Assembly (NCBI GenBank): GCA_012513435.1
Contig: JAAZCE010000007.1
Coordinates: forward strand, 31,894-95,893
Source of the DNA: Clostridiales bacterium
Lineage (GTDB): Bacteria > Bacillota > Clostridia > Peptostreptococcales > Anaerovoracaceae
DNA length: 64,000 nucleotides
Reading direction: 5' to 3'
The first letter of the stretch is position 1, and every line of letters begins with the position of its first letter. Shown one piece after another: positions 18,832 through 27,702 of this stretch. The notes below the pieces were generated by a model that saw nothing but the letters and a program-made list of their open reading frames with translations, had not been told where the DNA came from and made no database searches. A program made the translations under genes and the position numbers.

Positions 18832-19005
18832 AATTAATTCCTTTCTAATTTTAACTCAACAGTTTTTTTCCCAATCTTCTCCTTTGAGTTTCAACTTTTT
18901 TTACTTTCCTTCTAACCCATATTAAACCATAAAAATATTAAGCACACCATGTAAAATCACAGCCACTTAGTTGCCTTCCAATAATTGTGGCATTACCCCC
19001 CCCCT

Positions 19006-19043
19006 GCTGTGCACGTCGTCCACCAGCAGCATTTTTTTGCACC
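19006..19043 (-). pseudogene. Remnant of a second TfoX-like gene
   Basis: The minus strand encodes a stretch matching KKMLLVDEVDS of the intact TfoX-domain gene (here MLLVDDV), with one base missing in the preceding A run so that the frame is broken. A run of nine C (18996-19004) abuts it. Only about 13 codons survive. The rest of 18832-19081 holds nothing recognisable. Confidence 0.45.
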
Positions 19044-19081
19044 TTTACTCTGAATGTTTTGTTCCATTTGCTTTTTCAAAT

Positions 19082-19337
19082 TTAAAAATTCATAGCGTTA
19101 GGATTGGACATTTCTGATTTGAATTGTAATCTTTTATAATCTCTTTGTCTTACAAATTCCTCGATAAACATTAATGCTTTCTTACCATATCCTTTGCCTC
19201 TTTTATCTTTTCTTAAATACAAATCGTCTAAAACCAGTGCTTTGCCATGGGACCCATACTCTAAAAATTGTCACTAAGTTAGCAAACCCTATTATTTCTT
19301 TATCTTCTTGAAAAACCATTAAGCTAATAATCCCCGT
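19082..19337 (-). pseudogene. Frameshifted GNAT acetyltransferase
   Basis: Two minus-strand frames together give a GNAT C-terminal half. IISLMVFQEDKEIIGFANL is in one frame; LVLDDLYLRKDKRGKGYGKK and FIEEFVRQRDYKRLQFKSE are in another, ending NPNAMNF and a TAA. The acetyl-CoA loop RGKGYG is intact, but a frameshift near 19262 separates it from the first strand, and the N-terminus is missing. Confidence 0.75.
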
Positions 19338-19883
19338 TCAAAGCTTTATACTTGTGATTTTTCTTACTGTATTTGCTGTGCGGATTGTAATCTTGTTGCT
19401 TATGTTAGAGCTGGCAGTTTTTGACCACCAATTTGTCTTTTGATAATCCTTCCGGCTAAAGGACCAGAAAATAACGTTCTTGTAATTATGGGCTTTCTCA
19501 TAGCCATCTCTAGTATTGCCGATTTCATCATAAAACTCCTTATAAGACAACGGAGGCATCATAAATATAAGGTTATCGTATATCTCTTTGTTGTCATCTC
19601 CCCACCAATCAGGAGCATTATTTAATAGTTCTTCTAATTCTTCTTGCATAACAATAAAAACCGGTATATTTAAAGCAAAGCTGTCTTTTATCATTAGCTT
19701 TATTTCATTTGAAAGAATATCTTTATCATCTATTGCACTTGAAAAGATGACATTCCCGCTATTAAGATATGTAGTAACTTCTGCAAGCCCTATGTCTACA
19801 CAACCCTTTTTTAATTCAGACATAGCAATCTTGTTTTTTCCACTTATATTTATTCCTCTTAATAAAGCAATATATCTTCTCAT
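19338..19883 (-). CDS. DUF1697 family protein, copy 1
   Basis: 181-aa protein starting MRRYIALLRGINISGKNKI, the DUF1697 signature, followed by the conserved TYLNSGNVIFSS and DWWGDDNKE segments and ending with SNKITIRTANTVRKI. Function unknown for the family. A paralogue of similar length lies at 25.2-25.7 kb. Neighbours are decaying accessory genes. Confidence 0.85.
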   Translation of the reverse strand: MRRYIALLRGINISGKNKIAMSELKKGCVDIGLAEVTTYLNSGNVIFSSAIDDKDILSNEIKLMIKDSFALNIPVFIVMQEELEELLNNAPDWWGDDNKEIYDNLIFMMPPLSYKEFYDEIGNTRDGYEKAHNYKNVIFWSFSRKDYQKTNWWSKTASSNISNKITIRTANTVRKITSIKL

Positions 19884-19980
19884 ATTTTATCACTTTTCTT
19901 CCCTTTCAAAGATGAAGCCTTAGTATGTTTCAACCGTCTGTAAAACCAAACCACCCATTAAAGCTTTATTGGACCCCTCT

Positions 19981-20733
19981 TCATCTCGCTTTACCGTTAT
20001 ATATTCTCGGTTTACCAACCGAGACTTTCTTATATTCTATAGCTTTCTGAGGACAGGCATTAATACACGCCATACAATGGGTACACTCACTTCTCCATTT
20101 TGGCTTTTCTCCAACCAAAGAAATGTTGTCACAAGGGCAGAGATTGACACATCTTCCACAGCTTATACAGTCATTGGTAGTTCTGAATCCTTTAGCCGAG
20201 ATACAAAACAAATAAAAGGCTTCGTTAACTATTCCACTTTTTATTTTATCCACCAGACCAATATCTTGTCTGGGAATGCTTGCAGCTTCTCTTATGTATT
20301 CGACAGTTTTTATTGTTTCGGTCATAGCCGCCTCAATAATCTTCTTTAGTGTATTTTCATCCGGTACAGGGAACATTGCAGTATAATTTTCCGGCATATT
20401 AATTTGTTTTACGCCGCGAAAAGAAAAATCTTTGGCATCACAAAGACTTCGAATATGTTTTTCGGCATTTCCTATTTCACTTCCACAGGTCATTACAAAA
20501 TAAGCATCCCTGCACCCTGAAAAATGAGAGCAGAGAATAAAGTTTTCAAAAATTCTCGGCAAACGCCATCCGTACGTTGGACTGACAAAAATCCATGGGT
20601 TGTCAGATGTATAATTTTCATAGGTTTTGCCACGGATTGCCTCAAAGGCATTCATAACTTCGTCTTTAGTTTCCTCAGCAATCTTCTCCGCAACAATTCT
20701 ACTGTTCCCCGTTCCTGTGTAATAAATAATCAT
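19981..20733 (-). CDS. Flavodoxin-like plus ferredoxin protein (EFR1 family)
   Basis: Electron-transfer protein with an N-terminal flavodoxin-like domain (MIIYYTGTGNSRIVAEKIAE, FMN-phosphate loop TGTGNS) and a C-terminal pair of 4Fe-4S motifs, CISCGRCVNLCPCDNI and CTHCMACINACPQKAI. About 250 aa. The start at 20733 places the conserved MIIYYTGTGN at the N-terminus; an upstream start at 20802 adds an unconserved tail. Redox partner unknown. Confidence 0.87.
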   Translation of the reverse strand: MIIYYTGTGNSRIVAEKIAEETKDEVMNAFEAIRGKTYENYTSDNPWIFVSPTYGWRLPRIFENFILCSHFSGCRDAYFVMTCGSEIGNAEKHIRSLCDAKDFSFRGVKQINMPENYTAMFPVPDENTLKKIIEAAMTETIKTVEYIREAASIPRQDIGLVDKIKSGIVNEAFYLFCISAKGFRTTNDCISCGRCVNLCPCDNISLVGEKPKWRSECTHCMACINACPQKAIEYKKVSVGKPRIYNGKAR

Positions 20734-20807
20734 TTCAATTTTTCCCCGCTTTATTCTTTTATAAATATTTAAGAAAAGTGTGCATTTCATCAATAATACC
20801 AATCATT

Positions 20808-21569
20808 TTATAGCCAAAGCGACCATTCGCCGTAATCAAATATACCGCTGCCATGATGCAGTTTGTTCTCCTCATTCAGTTGCCGAAATGCGTCTCGCAT
20901 CCCAATCAGAATCTCCGGATGGATATCCAATGTGTGATGTGCCGGAAATACCCGTTTTACCGGCAACGCTGCGACCTTCTCCAAGGACACAAGATACGCC
21001 TGCGGATTGGTGGATGGATAGTAGGCGAACAGCCTGTCCTTATACACCAAATCGCCGGTAAAAAGATAACCTCTCGCTGTCTCCCAAAAACACAGGTGTC
21101 CAGGCGAATGTCCCGGCGTATGCAGTGCTGTAATTACCCGACCTCCAAGGTCTAGGGCATCTCCGTCTAACAGCACTCGCGTGGGCATTCCCTGAAAGAA
21201 TTCGTAGGCATTTACATCATATCCATCCGGCGCGTCACAGCGGTCAAGCACCATCTCCCGTATCGTCTCAATATCCAGCGGGAATTCACCTGAAAGCCAT
21301 GGAAGCTCCGCTTCATGGGCGTAAAAGTCGGGATAGTATTTGTGCCCGCCAATATGGTCCCAATGAATATGCGTAGCCACCGCTATCACCGGTTTTTCCG
21401 TCAGTCTCTTAACCTCACTGGATATATTTTCAATTCCAAGCCCAGTGTCAATAAGCAGTGCTCGGTCACTGCCCTCCAGAAGGTAGCAGTGTGTTTCCTC
21501 CCAATGGCGGTATTCACTGATGATGTGTGTGTGTAAATCAATACTATCTATCGTAAACCATGGCTTCAT
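20808..21569 (-). CDS. MBL-fold metallo-hydrolase
   Basis: 253-aa metallo-beta-lactamase-fold enzyme of the glyoxalase II-like group. Metal ligands are present: THIHWDHIGGH, HTPGHSPGHL, GDLVY and PAHHT. It is more GC-rich than its neighbours, which suggests a separate origin. Substrate cannot be predicted. No signal peptide, so cytosolic. Confidence 0.88.
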   Translation of the reverse strand: MKPWFTIDSIDLHTHIISEYRHWEETHCYLLEGSDRALLIDTGLGIENISSEVKRLTEKPVIAVATHIHWDHIGGHKYYPDFYAHEAELPWLSGEFPLDIETIREMVLDRCDAPDGYDVNAYEFFQGMPTRVLLDGDALDLGGRVITALHTPGHSPGHLCFWETARGYLFTGDLVYKDRLFAYYPSTNPQAYLVSLEKVAALPVKRVFPAHHTLDIHPEILIGMRDAFRQLNEENKLHHGSGIFDYGEWSLWL

Positions 21570-21657
21570 GTTTTATCATTCTCCTTTACAATTTAAAAAA
21601 GTTTCAATTGCCTCCACCTCTATATGCTTCTCGGGAATCATATTTTTAAAATATATA

Positions 21658-22671
21658 TCATACTCTGAACTGCAATAAACATTTCTTCGTATTCCATATT
21701 TCCTTCGTTAAACAAGTAATATGTTCCGTGCATACGTCGTCCATCAGCGCCCAATAAATATTTTTATCTGTATGATGATAAGTAAAATGGCATTTTTCCT
21801 GTGCTCGTTTTGACTTTTCGTTACCGTCAAAATATCCACACCACAAGTTTTCCAGCTTCATGTCCTCAAAGGCATGTCGTGTAATCTCTTCACAAGTTTC
21901 CGGTACAGCAAGAACATTCCCAATAATTTCTCTGCTGTTTTCCACGCTGGTGTGAACAGGCCATCCGGCAATAGGTCCGACCTCTGGATCCTTTGCATAC
22001 TCATATAAGCTCTCCGCATCCGACTCCATCCACGGACGAAGGATTAACCGCTTCGTATATAAATTCTTTTCTTTTTCTTTGGAAATATAAACGGTTGAAT
22101 ATTCACCATTATATTCGTAGCCCAGTTTTTGAGCCATATGCAAAGAAATTTTATTGGCTGCATCCCAGCACGGCCTTATGCCACGTTTCTGGCATTCAAG
22201 TATAAATCTTGCTGCCGTAGGCATCGCTAGACCTTTTTTCTAAAGTCCTCTCTAGTTGCCACCTGAATTTCAATTGCCCCATCATAAACAATCATGGTTG
22301 AGGTCGCCGCCACAAGCTTGCCTTTGTATGTAATACCGTATCCAAAGCCCTTACTTAGATAATCCTCTGCAGATTCAAAGGTTTCACAGAATTCCCGTGA
22401 CCATTCCTCACTCATTGCCTGCTCGTACAAATCCCTGTCAAAGGCTTTAAGAACAGTACTCTTCCGGAATGCCGTTTACAAAATCCCTCAGATTTTCTCT
22501 ATCAAAATCATAATCCTTTTGCACAATCCAGTATCTCATAACTTCCGATGCGTTTTGAGGATGACATTCCAATATCAGATTTCGCCATTCAAGGCTCTTA
22601 GGAGAATATATTGCCGTAGTTTCTCCGCTTATGATGAACCCAAAATCCGGCTCCGGCATTTTATTTACCAA
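21658..22671 (-). pseudogene. Broken GNAT acetyltransferase fused to a second damaged GNAT domain
   Basis: Three consecutive reading frames read together as one protein. LRDFVNGIPEEY (to about 22447) continues in another frame as AFDRDLYEQAMSEEWSREFC and AIEIQVATREDFRKK, then after a frameshift near 22225 as MPTAARFILECQKRGIRPCW. This resembles the GNAT_acetyltran (PF12746) type; about 50 N-terminal residues are absent. The last frame runs into a RimJ-like domain, NLYTKRLILRPWMESDAESL, that lacks its central portion between VPETC and AFEDMKLENLWCGY. At least two frameshifts and one deletion. Confidence 0.75.
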
Positions 22672-22689
22672 TGCTTCACCTTGGTAGCC

Positions 22690-23313
22690 TTATAAATATG
22701 CAATTACCATTTCTTTTTGCAAACATTCGAGAAATCTCGCAGCGTGTACTCCGTCCATCTGTGTATGATGAAATTGAAAGGACAAAGAAAGAGTCATCTT
22801 TGCAAATTTCCTCTTATATCTGCTCCAAATAATAAAAGGATTATTATATAAGCCGGAATAAATATTTACCGCTCCATCAATGTTATATTGAACAAGTGCG
22901 GAAGTACCTATAACCATATAATCATCCCCAAGATTGTATGGTTCACATGTATCGCACACCTGCTGTGTCAGTTTTAGATAATCCTGATTAAAGCGTTGAA
23001 TATCTTCGGAAAAAGGCACATCACAAGTGTTGATTTCGCCGTCTTTTGTAGAGACAACTGTGTTTATTGCAATATTATCGTACTGCATCAATTTGTCACC
23101 TACCGGCAACAAATAGAATTCTTTTGTCTGTGAAGCTGCTTTGCCAATGCACCAGCACATCATCATGTTAAATTTATAGCCATGCCCGCGACTCAGCTTT
23201 ACAAGCTGCGTAACATCCAAGGTTTTGAACAACGTCACCATAGGCATGGGTGTATTCATCCACAGCTCAAATGCCTGCCCACGTTTAGTTTTCTTTGCAT
23301 CTATTTCTTTCAA
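22690..23313 (-). CDS. CatA-like chloramphenicol acetyltransferase family protein
   Basis: 207-aa protein of the type A chloramphenicol O-acetyltransferase fold. The C-terminal LSFQFHHTQMDGVHAARFLE carries the catalytic His and HHxxxDG motif, and FELWMNTPMPMVTLFKTLDV opens the domain. Genuine trimeric CAT enzymes are similar in length. Such CatA-like proteins are common in Clostridia and often do not confer resistance, so a resistance call is not made. The gene is complete. Confidence 0.8.
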   Translation of the reverse strand: MKEIDAKKTKRGQAFELWMNTPMPMVTLFKTLDVTQLVKLSRGHGYKFNMMMCWCIGKAASQTKEFYLLPVGDKLMQYDNIAINTVVSTKDGEINTCDVPFSEDIQRFNQDYLKLTQQVCDTCEPYNLGDDYMVIGTSALVQYNIDGAVNIYSGLYNNPFIIWSRYKRKFAKMTLSLSFQFHHTQMDGVHAARFLECLQKEMVIAYL

Positions 23314-23886
23314 TTATGTTGTTCCTCCGTTCAATTCAAAAAATATCTAATTAAATCGAGCCTCCATTACACTATCCGACTTTTGACATTCAAATCACCT
23401 ATTAAACAATCCGCTGGCATCTAAATCTCTGTTTCAATGACCGACATCTAATCCAGCGCCTAAACTATACACAGCTTTTCCGTTAAGCCCTCATCGCCCT
23501 GTTTCCGCAAAGCGCTATGTTTAGACCTTGGATTGAATTTTCCATACTTCCGATCGTAAAAAAGACCTGAAATCAAGACTTTTTCACACGTATTTACCTG
23601 ACCTTAAACATCCGTACTACCGTCTCAACATGGCACGAGCGGGTGCTTTTGATAGCATTATCAGAGCCTAAGTGCTTATTTCTTGTGGTAATAAGTCCAA
23701 GAACACTACTGAATTTGCGTAAACAAGTCAAAGGCAAAATCCTTAGAAAATCCTCGTATTTCAGTAAATAGGTCAATGTCAATTTAGAGCAATTTCATAC
23801 TGTTTTCTGTTCTTCGTTTGGAAATCGGTCAACGAAATTTTGAAAACAGGGTTCTGTTCATAGGGGAACATGCAATGCCATTTATG
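23314..23886. other. Gene-poor interval with an rlmD-like fragment
   Basis: No intact gene is supported in this 573-bp stretch. The only recognisable item is the rlmD-3'-end-like remnant at 23594-23632, listed separately. The rest could be a decayed element end. Confidence 0.5.
23594..23632 (-). pseudogene. rlmD/rum 3'-end remnant, att-like site A
   Basis: The minus strand encodes HVETVVRMFKVR followed by TAA. The peptide matches the expected C-terminus of the 23S rRNA uracil methyltransferase RlmD (HVE-[TC]-VVLMS-K), and the DNA lines up codon by codon with the similar remnants at 27459-27492 and 63651-63692. Upstream codons do not continue as RlmD. Read as an old attachment-site scar. Confidence 0.5.
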
Positions 23887-24333
23887 TCATCTCTGGAAAG
23901 TGGAATTTGTAAGTTTCCTTTCAGTCTCCACAATGTCCTTTTCGATGAGCGGACGCATACTGCCTTTATACTTAGATAAATCAGCACTATGTAAAGCTGA
24001 TAGTGTCATCGGAATATATTGCCGTTTTGCCAGACCTACTTGTGCAAGTGCTTTAATACATTGTCTGGCTGTAATCGGCTTTTCATCTGTAATATGCATG
24101 AGGAATTCAGAAATAATTAAATCAAAACGGTTTCCATCATCCCATTGAGCATTTGCCGCAAGAATATACATCGCACGATTTCTTACTAACGATTTTGGAT
24201 AATTAAGCAATGAAGAAAAATCATCAAAATATGTATACCATACATCCATTTCCAGACTCTCAGAAATAATTTTGTCAGCCAACGTACAGGCATATTTATC
24301 ATCCTTTGCTGTCAGCTTTTCTACAATATTCAT
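23887..24333 (-). CDS. HEAT-like repeat protein
   Basis: 148-aa soluble all-helical protein (DKYACTLADKIISESLEMDV, SSLLNYPKSLVRNRAMYILA, ARQCIKALAQVGLAKRQYIP). The helical pairs with LVRNRA and ARQCI resemble HEAT repeats; clostridial homologues are often labelled SufBD protein without experimental basis. Possible protein-binding role. It starts with MNIVEKLTAKDDKYA. Confidence 0.62.
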   Translation of the reverse strand: MNIVEKLTAKDDKYACTLADKIISESLEMDVWYTYFDDFSSLLNYPKSLVRNRAMYILAANAQWDDGNRFDLIISEFLMHITDEKPITARQCIKALAQVGLAKRQYIPMTLSALHSADLSKYKGSMRPLIEKDIVETERKLTNSTFQR

Positions 24334-24379
24334 ATTCGCTCACCTAGTTCACTTAAACCGTAAAGCTTTTCTTTAGAGT

Positions 24380-25138
24380 TCATGCATATCGCCAACCTTG
24401 AACCATCTTCAAAAACTTTTTGTCATTTAGCTGCTCATTTGTAATCCAAGTTCCGTTACAAAACAGTGCATATGAAGTACATGGACTTGGTACTGTCTGC
24501 GCCTGTTCTTTTGTTTCAATATGAATCGCCTTAAAAGGAATATTATTGTCCTTGGCGGTTTTCTCAACAATTGGCACGTATTTTCCATTGAACGGGCATT
24601 GACTCGTATAGTATAAAACATATCCATCTTCTTCGATATGCGGGTGCTTTGCACACTCTTTAAAATTAGGCATCGGTGTATTTTTTTCAAAAGCAAGATA
24701 CATAAGATTGATACCTGTATCCGAGTTATCTGCCACTTGGAATCCCTTATATAGTAAATGCTTGGGATCGGATAAAAAAGGTTTTTTCTTCTTTGATGAA
24801 AGAACACATAATCCAATTTTCCCCTTCGCTTTTGAATCCTCTATGCACGCATTTAATAGTTCATTAGAATAACCGTGCCCTTTCAAAGAACCGGATATCC
24901 AGAAGCAGTCAATATACATATACCCATCTGCAACTATAGGAATCCATGCATTTTCTGCCGGGATATATTCAATGAAACATTTGCCTCTCTGGGTACTTTT
25001 CAAAAACACTAGCCCGTCATCAAAACATTTCATCATCCAATCTTTTTTTGAAGATACTTGAATATCTTTGTTGTTGGAAATTGCACAGCAAATATGTTCA
25101 TTTTCAATATTTTCTTTCGTCACTTGTATATATTCCAT
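24380..25138 (-). CDS. GNAT acetyltransferase with YoaP-type C-terminal domain
   Basis: 252-aa two-domain protein. Residues 1-150 form a GNAT fold (WISGSLKGHGYSNELLNACI, loop KGHGYS). Residues 165-250 form a thioredoxin-like YoaP domain with YYTSQCPFNGKYVP, one Cys only, and a closing GTWITNEQLNDKKFLKM. Such fusions occur in Clostridia and bacilli, function unknown. Coding looks intact, and a good start MEYIQVTKENIENEH is present. Confidence 0.8.
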   Translation of the reverse strand: MEYIQVTKENIENEHICCAISNNKDIQVSSKKDWMMKCFDDGLVFLKSTQRGKCFIEYIPAENAWIPIVADGYMYIDCFWISGSLKGHGYSNELLNACIEDSKAKGKIGLCVLSSKKKKPFLSDPKHLLYKGFQVADNSDTGINLMYLAFEKNTPMPNFKECAKHPHIEEDGYVLYYTSQCPFNGKYVPIVEKTAKDNNIPFKAIHIETKEQAQTVPSPCTSYALFCNGTWITNEQLNDKKFLKMVQGWRYA

Positions 25139-25174
25139 TTTCTATATCTCCTTCGGCCAATAATTTCTAAATCC

Positions 25175-25714
25175 CTACATGTGGGCAATCTTTTTCAGTG
25201 TATTAGCGGTTCGTATTGTAAGCAGTTCTCCAATTCCTGAACTTGCTGTCTTTCTCCACCAGTTAGCCTTAGAATATTTCTTCCTATCAAATGACCAGAA
25301 AATATACCGCTCACAAACGCTTATCCGTTCTAAATCCGCCGTAGGGTCTCCAACTTTTTCTGCTATTTCTTCAGCACTTGATGTTGGCATTACAAAAATC
25401 AGATTGTCATACCACTCTTTATCAACACTTTCCCACCAATCTGGTTTCTTGTCCAACAATGTTTTTAATTCATTCTGTAAAATTACCAAAACAGGAATAT
25501 CCAGTTCAAATTCTTTATTTATCATTAATCTAATGTCACTGGAAATTCGTATTTTGTCTTCCGCATTACAGCAAAAAATAATATTACCGCTATTAAGATA
25601 TGACAAAACCTCTTTATACCCCAGTGCAAGGAAAGAGGCTTTAAGTTCTGACATGGATATCTTATTTTTGCCACTTATATTGATACCTCGCAGCAAGGCG
25701 ATATATCTGTTCAT
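25175..25714 (-). CDS. DUF1697 family protein, copy 2
   Basis: 179-aa paralogue of the protein at 19338-19883. It shares the start RYIALLRGINISGKNKI, the segment SYLNSGNIIF, PDWWESVDKEWYDNLIFVMP and the end LLTIRTANTLKKI. The start at 25714 matches the paralogue; two upstream codons positions (25729) are possible. Intact, unlike many neighbours. Family function unknown. Confidence 0.83.
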   Translation of the reverse strand: MNRYIALLRGINISGKNKISMSELKASFLALGYKEVLSYLNSGNIIFCCNAEDKIRISSDIRLMINKEFELDIPVLVILQNELKTLLDKKPDWWESVDKEWYDNLIFVMPTSSAEEIAEKVGDPTADLERISVCERYIFWSFDRKKYSKANWWRKTASSGIGELLTIRTANTLKKIAHM

Positions 25715-25801
25715 ATGAATTATCACCACCTTATCAAATTCAGCCTACTCAGATACTATCAGTTGTTCGAAATTTCCGAACAACTTAAACACTATTCCTT
25801 T

Positions 25802-26511
25802 TTACCTTTTTTCTCTAACAGCTTTATACTCGCCAAATAGTCCTGTTCTACGCTGCCAAGAGTTTTTGCCCTGTATTTCTTGTATTCTAGTCTGAGCATT
25901 GTCCATCGCTTGCAGGTGGCTAACTGAGCCATTCCCAGTCAATAGATTTTCACCCGTTGATGTTAAAATTCCATCGAGGTGCTTTGCCCAATCTTCCATT
26001 GTCATAGGCACTTCTCGTTCTGCTTGTTTTTCCGCAAAATCAAGATATCCGGAAACAAGCTGTCCCATTGCCCGCAGTTCTTTCTCATCCAGATAATTCT
26101 TTGCAATCTTTGCTTCACGCAGTGTCGGTTAGTCTCCCGAAAAAGTCATAAGTCCCATAAAATCTTTTTCAGCATCAGCACGATGATAGATAACCTCGGC
26201 AGCCGTTTCGCCGGAAACAGCATAATGAATCTTGTTCTGTACTCGCTTGAAAAACTGTATAGAAACTGCTGCGGTAGGATTGTAATTGACACTGGTCGCA
26301 TAGATTTCCAATACCTGACGATAGAAAACCTTTTCCGAAGCACGAATGTCACGGATGCGTTCAAGCAGTTCTTTAAAGTATCCGCCACCGCCCAGTTCTT
26401 TCAAGCGGTCATCATCCATTGCAAAACCTTTTTTGATGTATTCTTTTAAACGGAGATTACAACATCAAGATTATAGTAATTTGTTGGCTTGGTAGATTAT
26501 TATTTCTCCAT
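25802..26511 (-). pseudogene. RhuM family gene, inactivated
   Basis: Pieces of RhuM (virulence-associated RhuM family) follow each other on the minus strand. EIIIYQANK (N-terminus) jumps directly to YYNLDVVIS, which jumps in another frame to RLKEYIKKGFAMDDDRLKEL and runs on to VIYHRADAEKDFMGLMTFSG. There a TAA interrupts the frame, and the same frame resumes as PTLREAKIAKNYLDEKELRA and continues to the C-terminus. Two internal deletions and one nonsense codon make it non-functional. Confidence 0.82.
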
Positions 26512-26549
26512 AATTATCCACTGAACTATTCTCCCTTCAGTTTTACTAT

Positions 26550-27131
26550 TCAAGATTTCCCGTACCTTTCAAGTACAATCTCCTTAAATTTTTCGCCGGC
26601 ATAGATATATTCTGTCTTACCATTTATCTTCATGGTAAACAGCCAGTTAAAATTTACAGCATGATTAATTTCAAGTGTATGTAAAATTCCATCTCGGATA
26701 AATTCATAAAAACGATAGCCGTCATCAGCAAATCGGCTTTGCGTTGTATTCAGTGTAGCGATAGCACTTTTGTCCGTAAGCTTTTCAAAACAGGTGATTG
26801 GGTTTGCTTCAAACATTTTCTTTAGGGCTTTTGTCATTTGCTTATCCGTCTTATATAATTCAAGCAGATAGTGTGCCATCATATCTCCAACATTTTCTAA
26901 GTCCGCTACCTTTATATCAACTAAAAATAGAGTTAGCTTACTGGCGAAATTCACTACTTGGATACATTTTCTTTTATCAAAATAAAACAGCTTTGCACCC
27001 CATTCAAGAATTTTATCTCCGCTTTCATTCTCAATCACAGCCCCAGCAATCTGATTGATTGGAGGAGTTAATTCATTTGGAAGTTTCAATTTGTATCTTT
27101 CAAAGGTCTGCTTTGTCGCATAAATAATCAT
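26550..27131 (-). CDS. DUF6933-like protein
   Basis: 193-aa soluble protein beginning MIIYATKQTFERYKLKLP, which I associate with DUF6933. Later segments include AKLFYFDKRKCIQVVNFASK and RFADDGYRFYEFIRDGILHT. Function unknown. Its ATG overlaps the TGA of the truncated XRE gene by four bases, so the two were a coupled regulator-effector pair whose first member is now broken. Read-through from the former promoter is unlikely. Confidence 0.6.
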   Translation of the reverse strand: MIIYATKQTFERYKLKLPNELTPPINQIAGAVIENESGDKILEWGAKLFYFDKRKCIQVVNFASKLTLFLVDIKVADLENVGDMMAHYLLELYKTDKQMTKALKKMFEANPITCFEKLTDKSAIATLNTTQSRFADDGYRFYEFIRDGILHTLEINHAVNFNWLFTMKINGKTEYIYAGEKFKEIVLERYGKS

Positions 27132-27307
27132 AATGTATCACCTTCATCATTCCGCTTCACATATGTCAATTTAATATCATAGCCCAGAGCCTCCAGCATC
27201 TGCACGAAGGTCTTGTTTATCACACCGTCCTGTTTTTTGATGATACGGTTGACATATTGCCCCGTAGTGCTAATCTTCTCGGCAAGCTGTGCCTGCGTGA
27301 CACCTGC
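27128..27307 (-). pseudogene. 5'-truncated XRE-family regulator
   Basis: In frame with a TGA at 27128-27130 the minus strand encodes GVTQAQLAEKISTTGQYVNR and then FVQMLEALGYDIKLTYVK, the second half of a helix-turn-helix XRE domain plus tail. Only one more residue (Ala) precedes GVTQAQ before an in-frame TAA, so the gene lost its start near 27308, a probable recombination junction. Confidence 0.75.
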
Positions 27308-27396
27308 TTATGTTCTTAGGAAAAAGCTACCAAATGGAAGATGCATTAATGTGACAAAATCCTGCTGAAAATAATGAAAAATCGACATGCTGATTT

Positions 27397-27424
27397 TAGG
27401 AAAATTCCCTATCCTAAATTAGGA
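27397..27424. promoter_or_regulatory. Two adjacent dyads with TAGGA arms
   Basis: TAGGAAAATTCCCTA (27397-27411, 12 of 15 symmetric) is followed immediately by TCCTAAATTAGGA (27412-27424, perfect arms around a central A). Further copies of TTAGGAAAA and TTTAGGGAAAA flank them. The arrangement suggests an operator or element-end protein-binding array; no intact gene faces it. Confidence 0.35.
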
Positions 27425-27458
27425 AAAAATTCTTTTTTATTTTAGGGAAAAACACTTC

Positions 27459-27492
27459 ACTAAATACACTTAGACATCAAGACTACGCACTC
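27459..27492 (-). pseudogene. rlmD/rum 3'-end remnant, left att-like site B of the 36-kb element
   Basis: The minus strand encodes AECVVLMSKCI and a TAG. The 24 bp at 27469-27492 match 63663-63686 at 21 positions; the three differences are synonymous third-codon changes within ECVVL, and 12 bp around the MSK codons are identical. This is read as the left attachment site of the serine-recombinase element, with the rlmD-like 3' end continuing toward lower coordinates. Confidence 0.6.
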
Positions 27493-27702
27493 AGCAGTAA
27501 ATTCCATTCCAGCTGAAGCTGGGGAATTCTTGCATGAGACGTACCTCTGCTTACTTCGTCTCTTCATTCCTTGTAAGTAGGGTTACGGCTTCAACATGTG
27601 CCGAGATGACTTAATTAATGCCATCACTAAGCTATTCCTCGGGTCGAGTTTACAGTTTAGATTTATGCCTCGTCTTTAAAGGTTGAGTTGATATTATTGT
27701 TG
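27493..27702 (-). other. Non-coding element end, possibly IS200/IS605-like right-end structure
   Basis: No gene is supported. The minus strand contains a hairpin CCCCAGCTTCAGCTGG near 27513-27528 preceded by GTCTCATGCAAGAATT. The layout (short hairpin following an arginine/lysine-rich relic reading) resembles the 3' end of tnpB-type transposons and their guide RNA. No transposase is present, so this stays tentative. Confidence 0.25.

Noticed and set aside
22690-23313. Chloramphenicol resistance gene
   Set aside because: The fold and HHxxxDG motif fit, but CatA-like proteins of unknown substrate are common in Clostridia; no evidence for resistance.
23594-23782. 62-codon frame taken as a gene
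   Set aside because: Only the last 12 codons make sense, as an rlmD 3'-end remnant; the rest is not conserved-looking.
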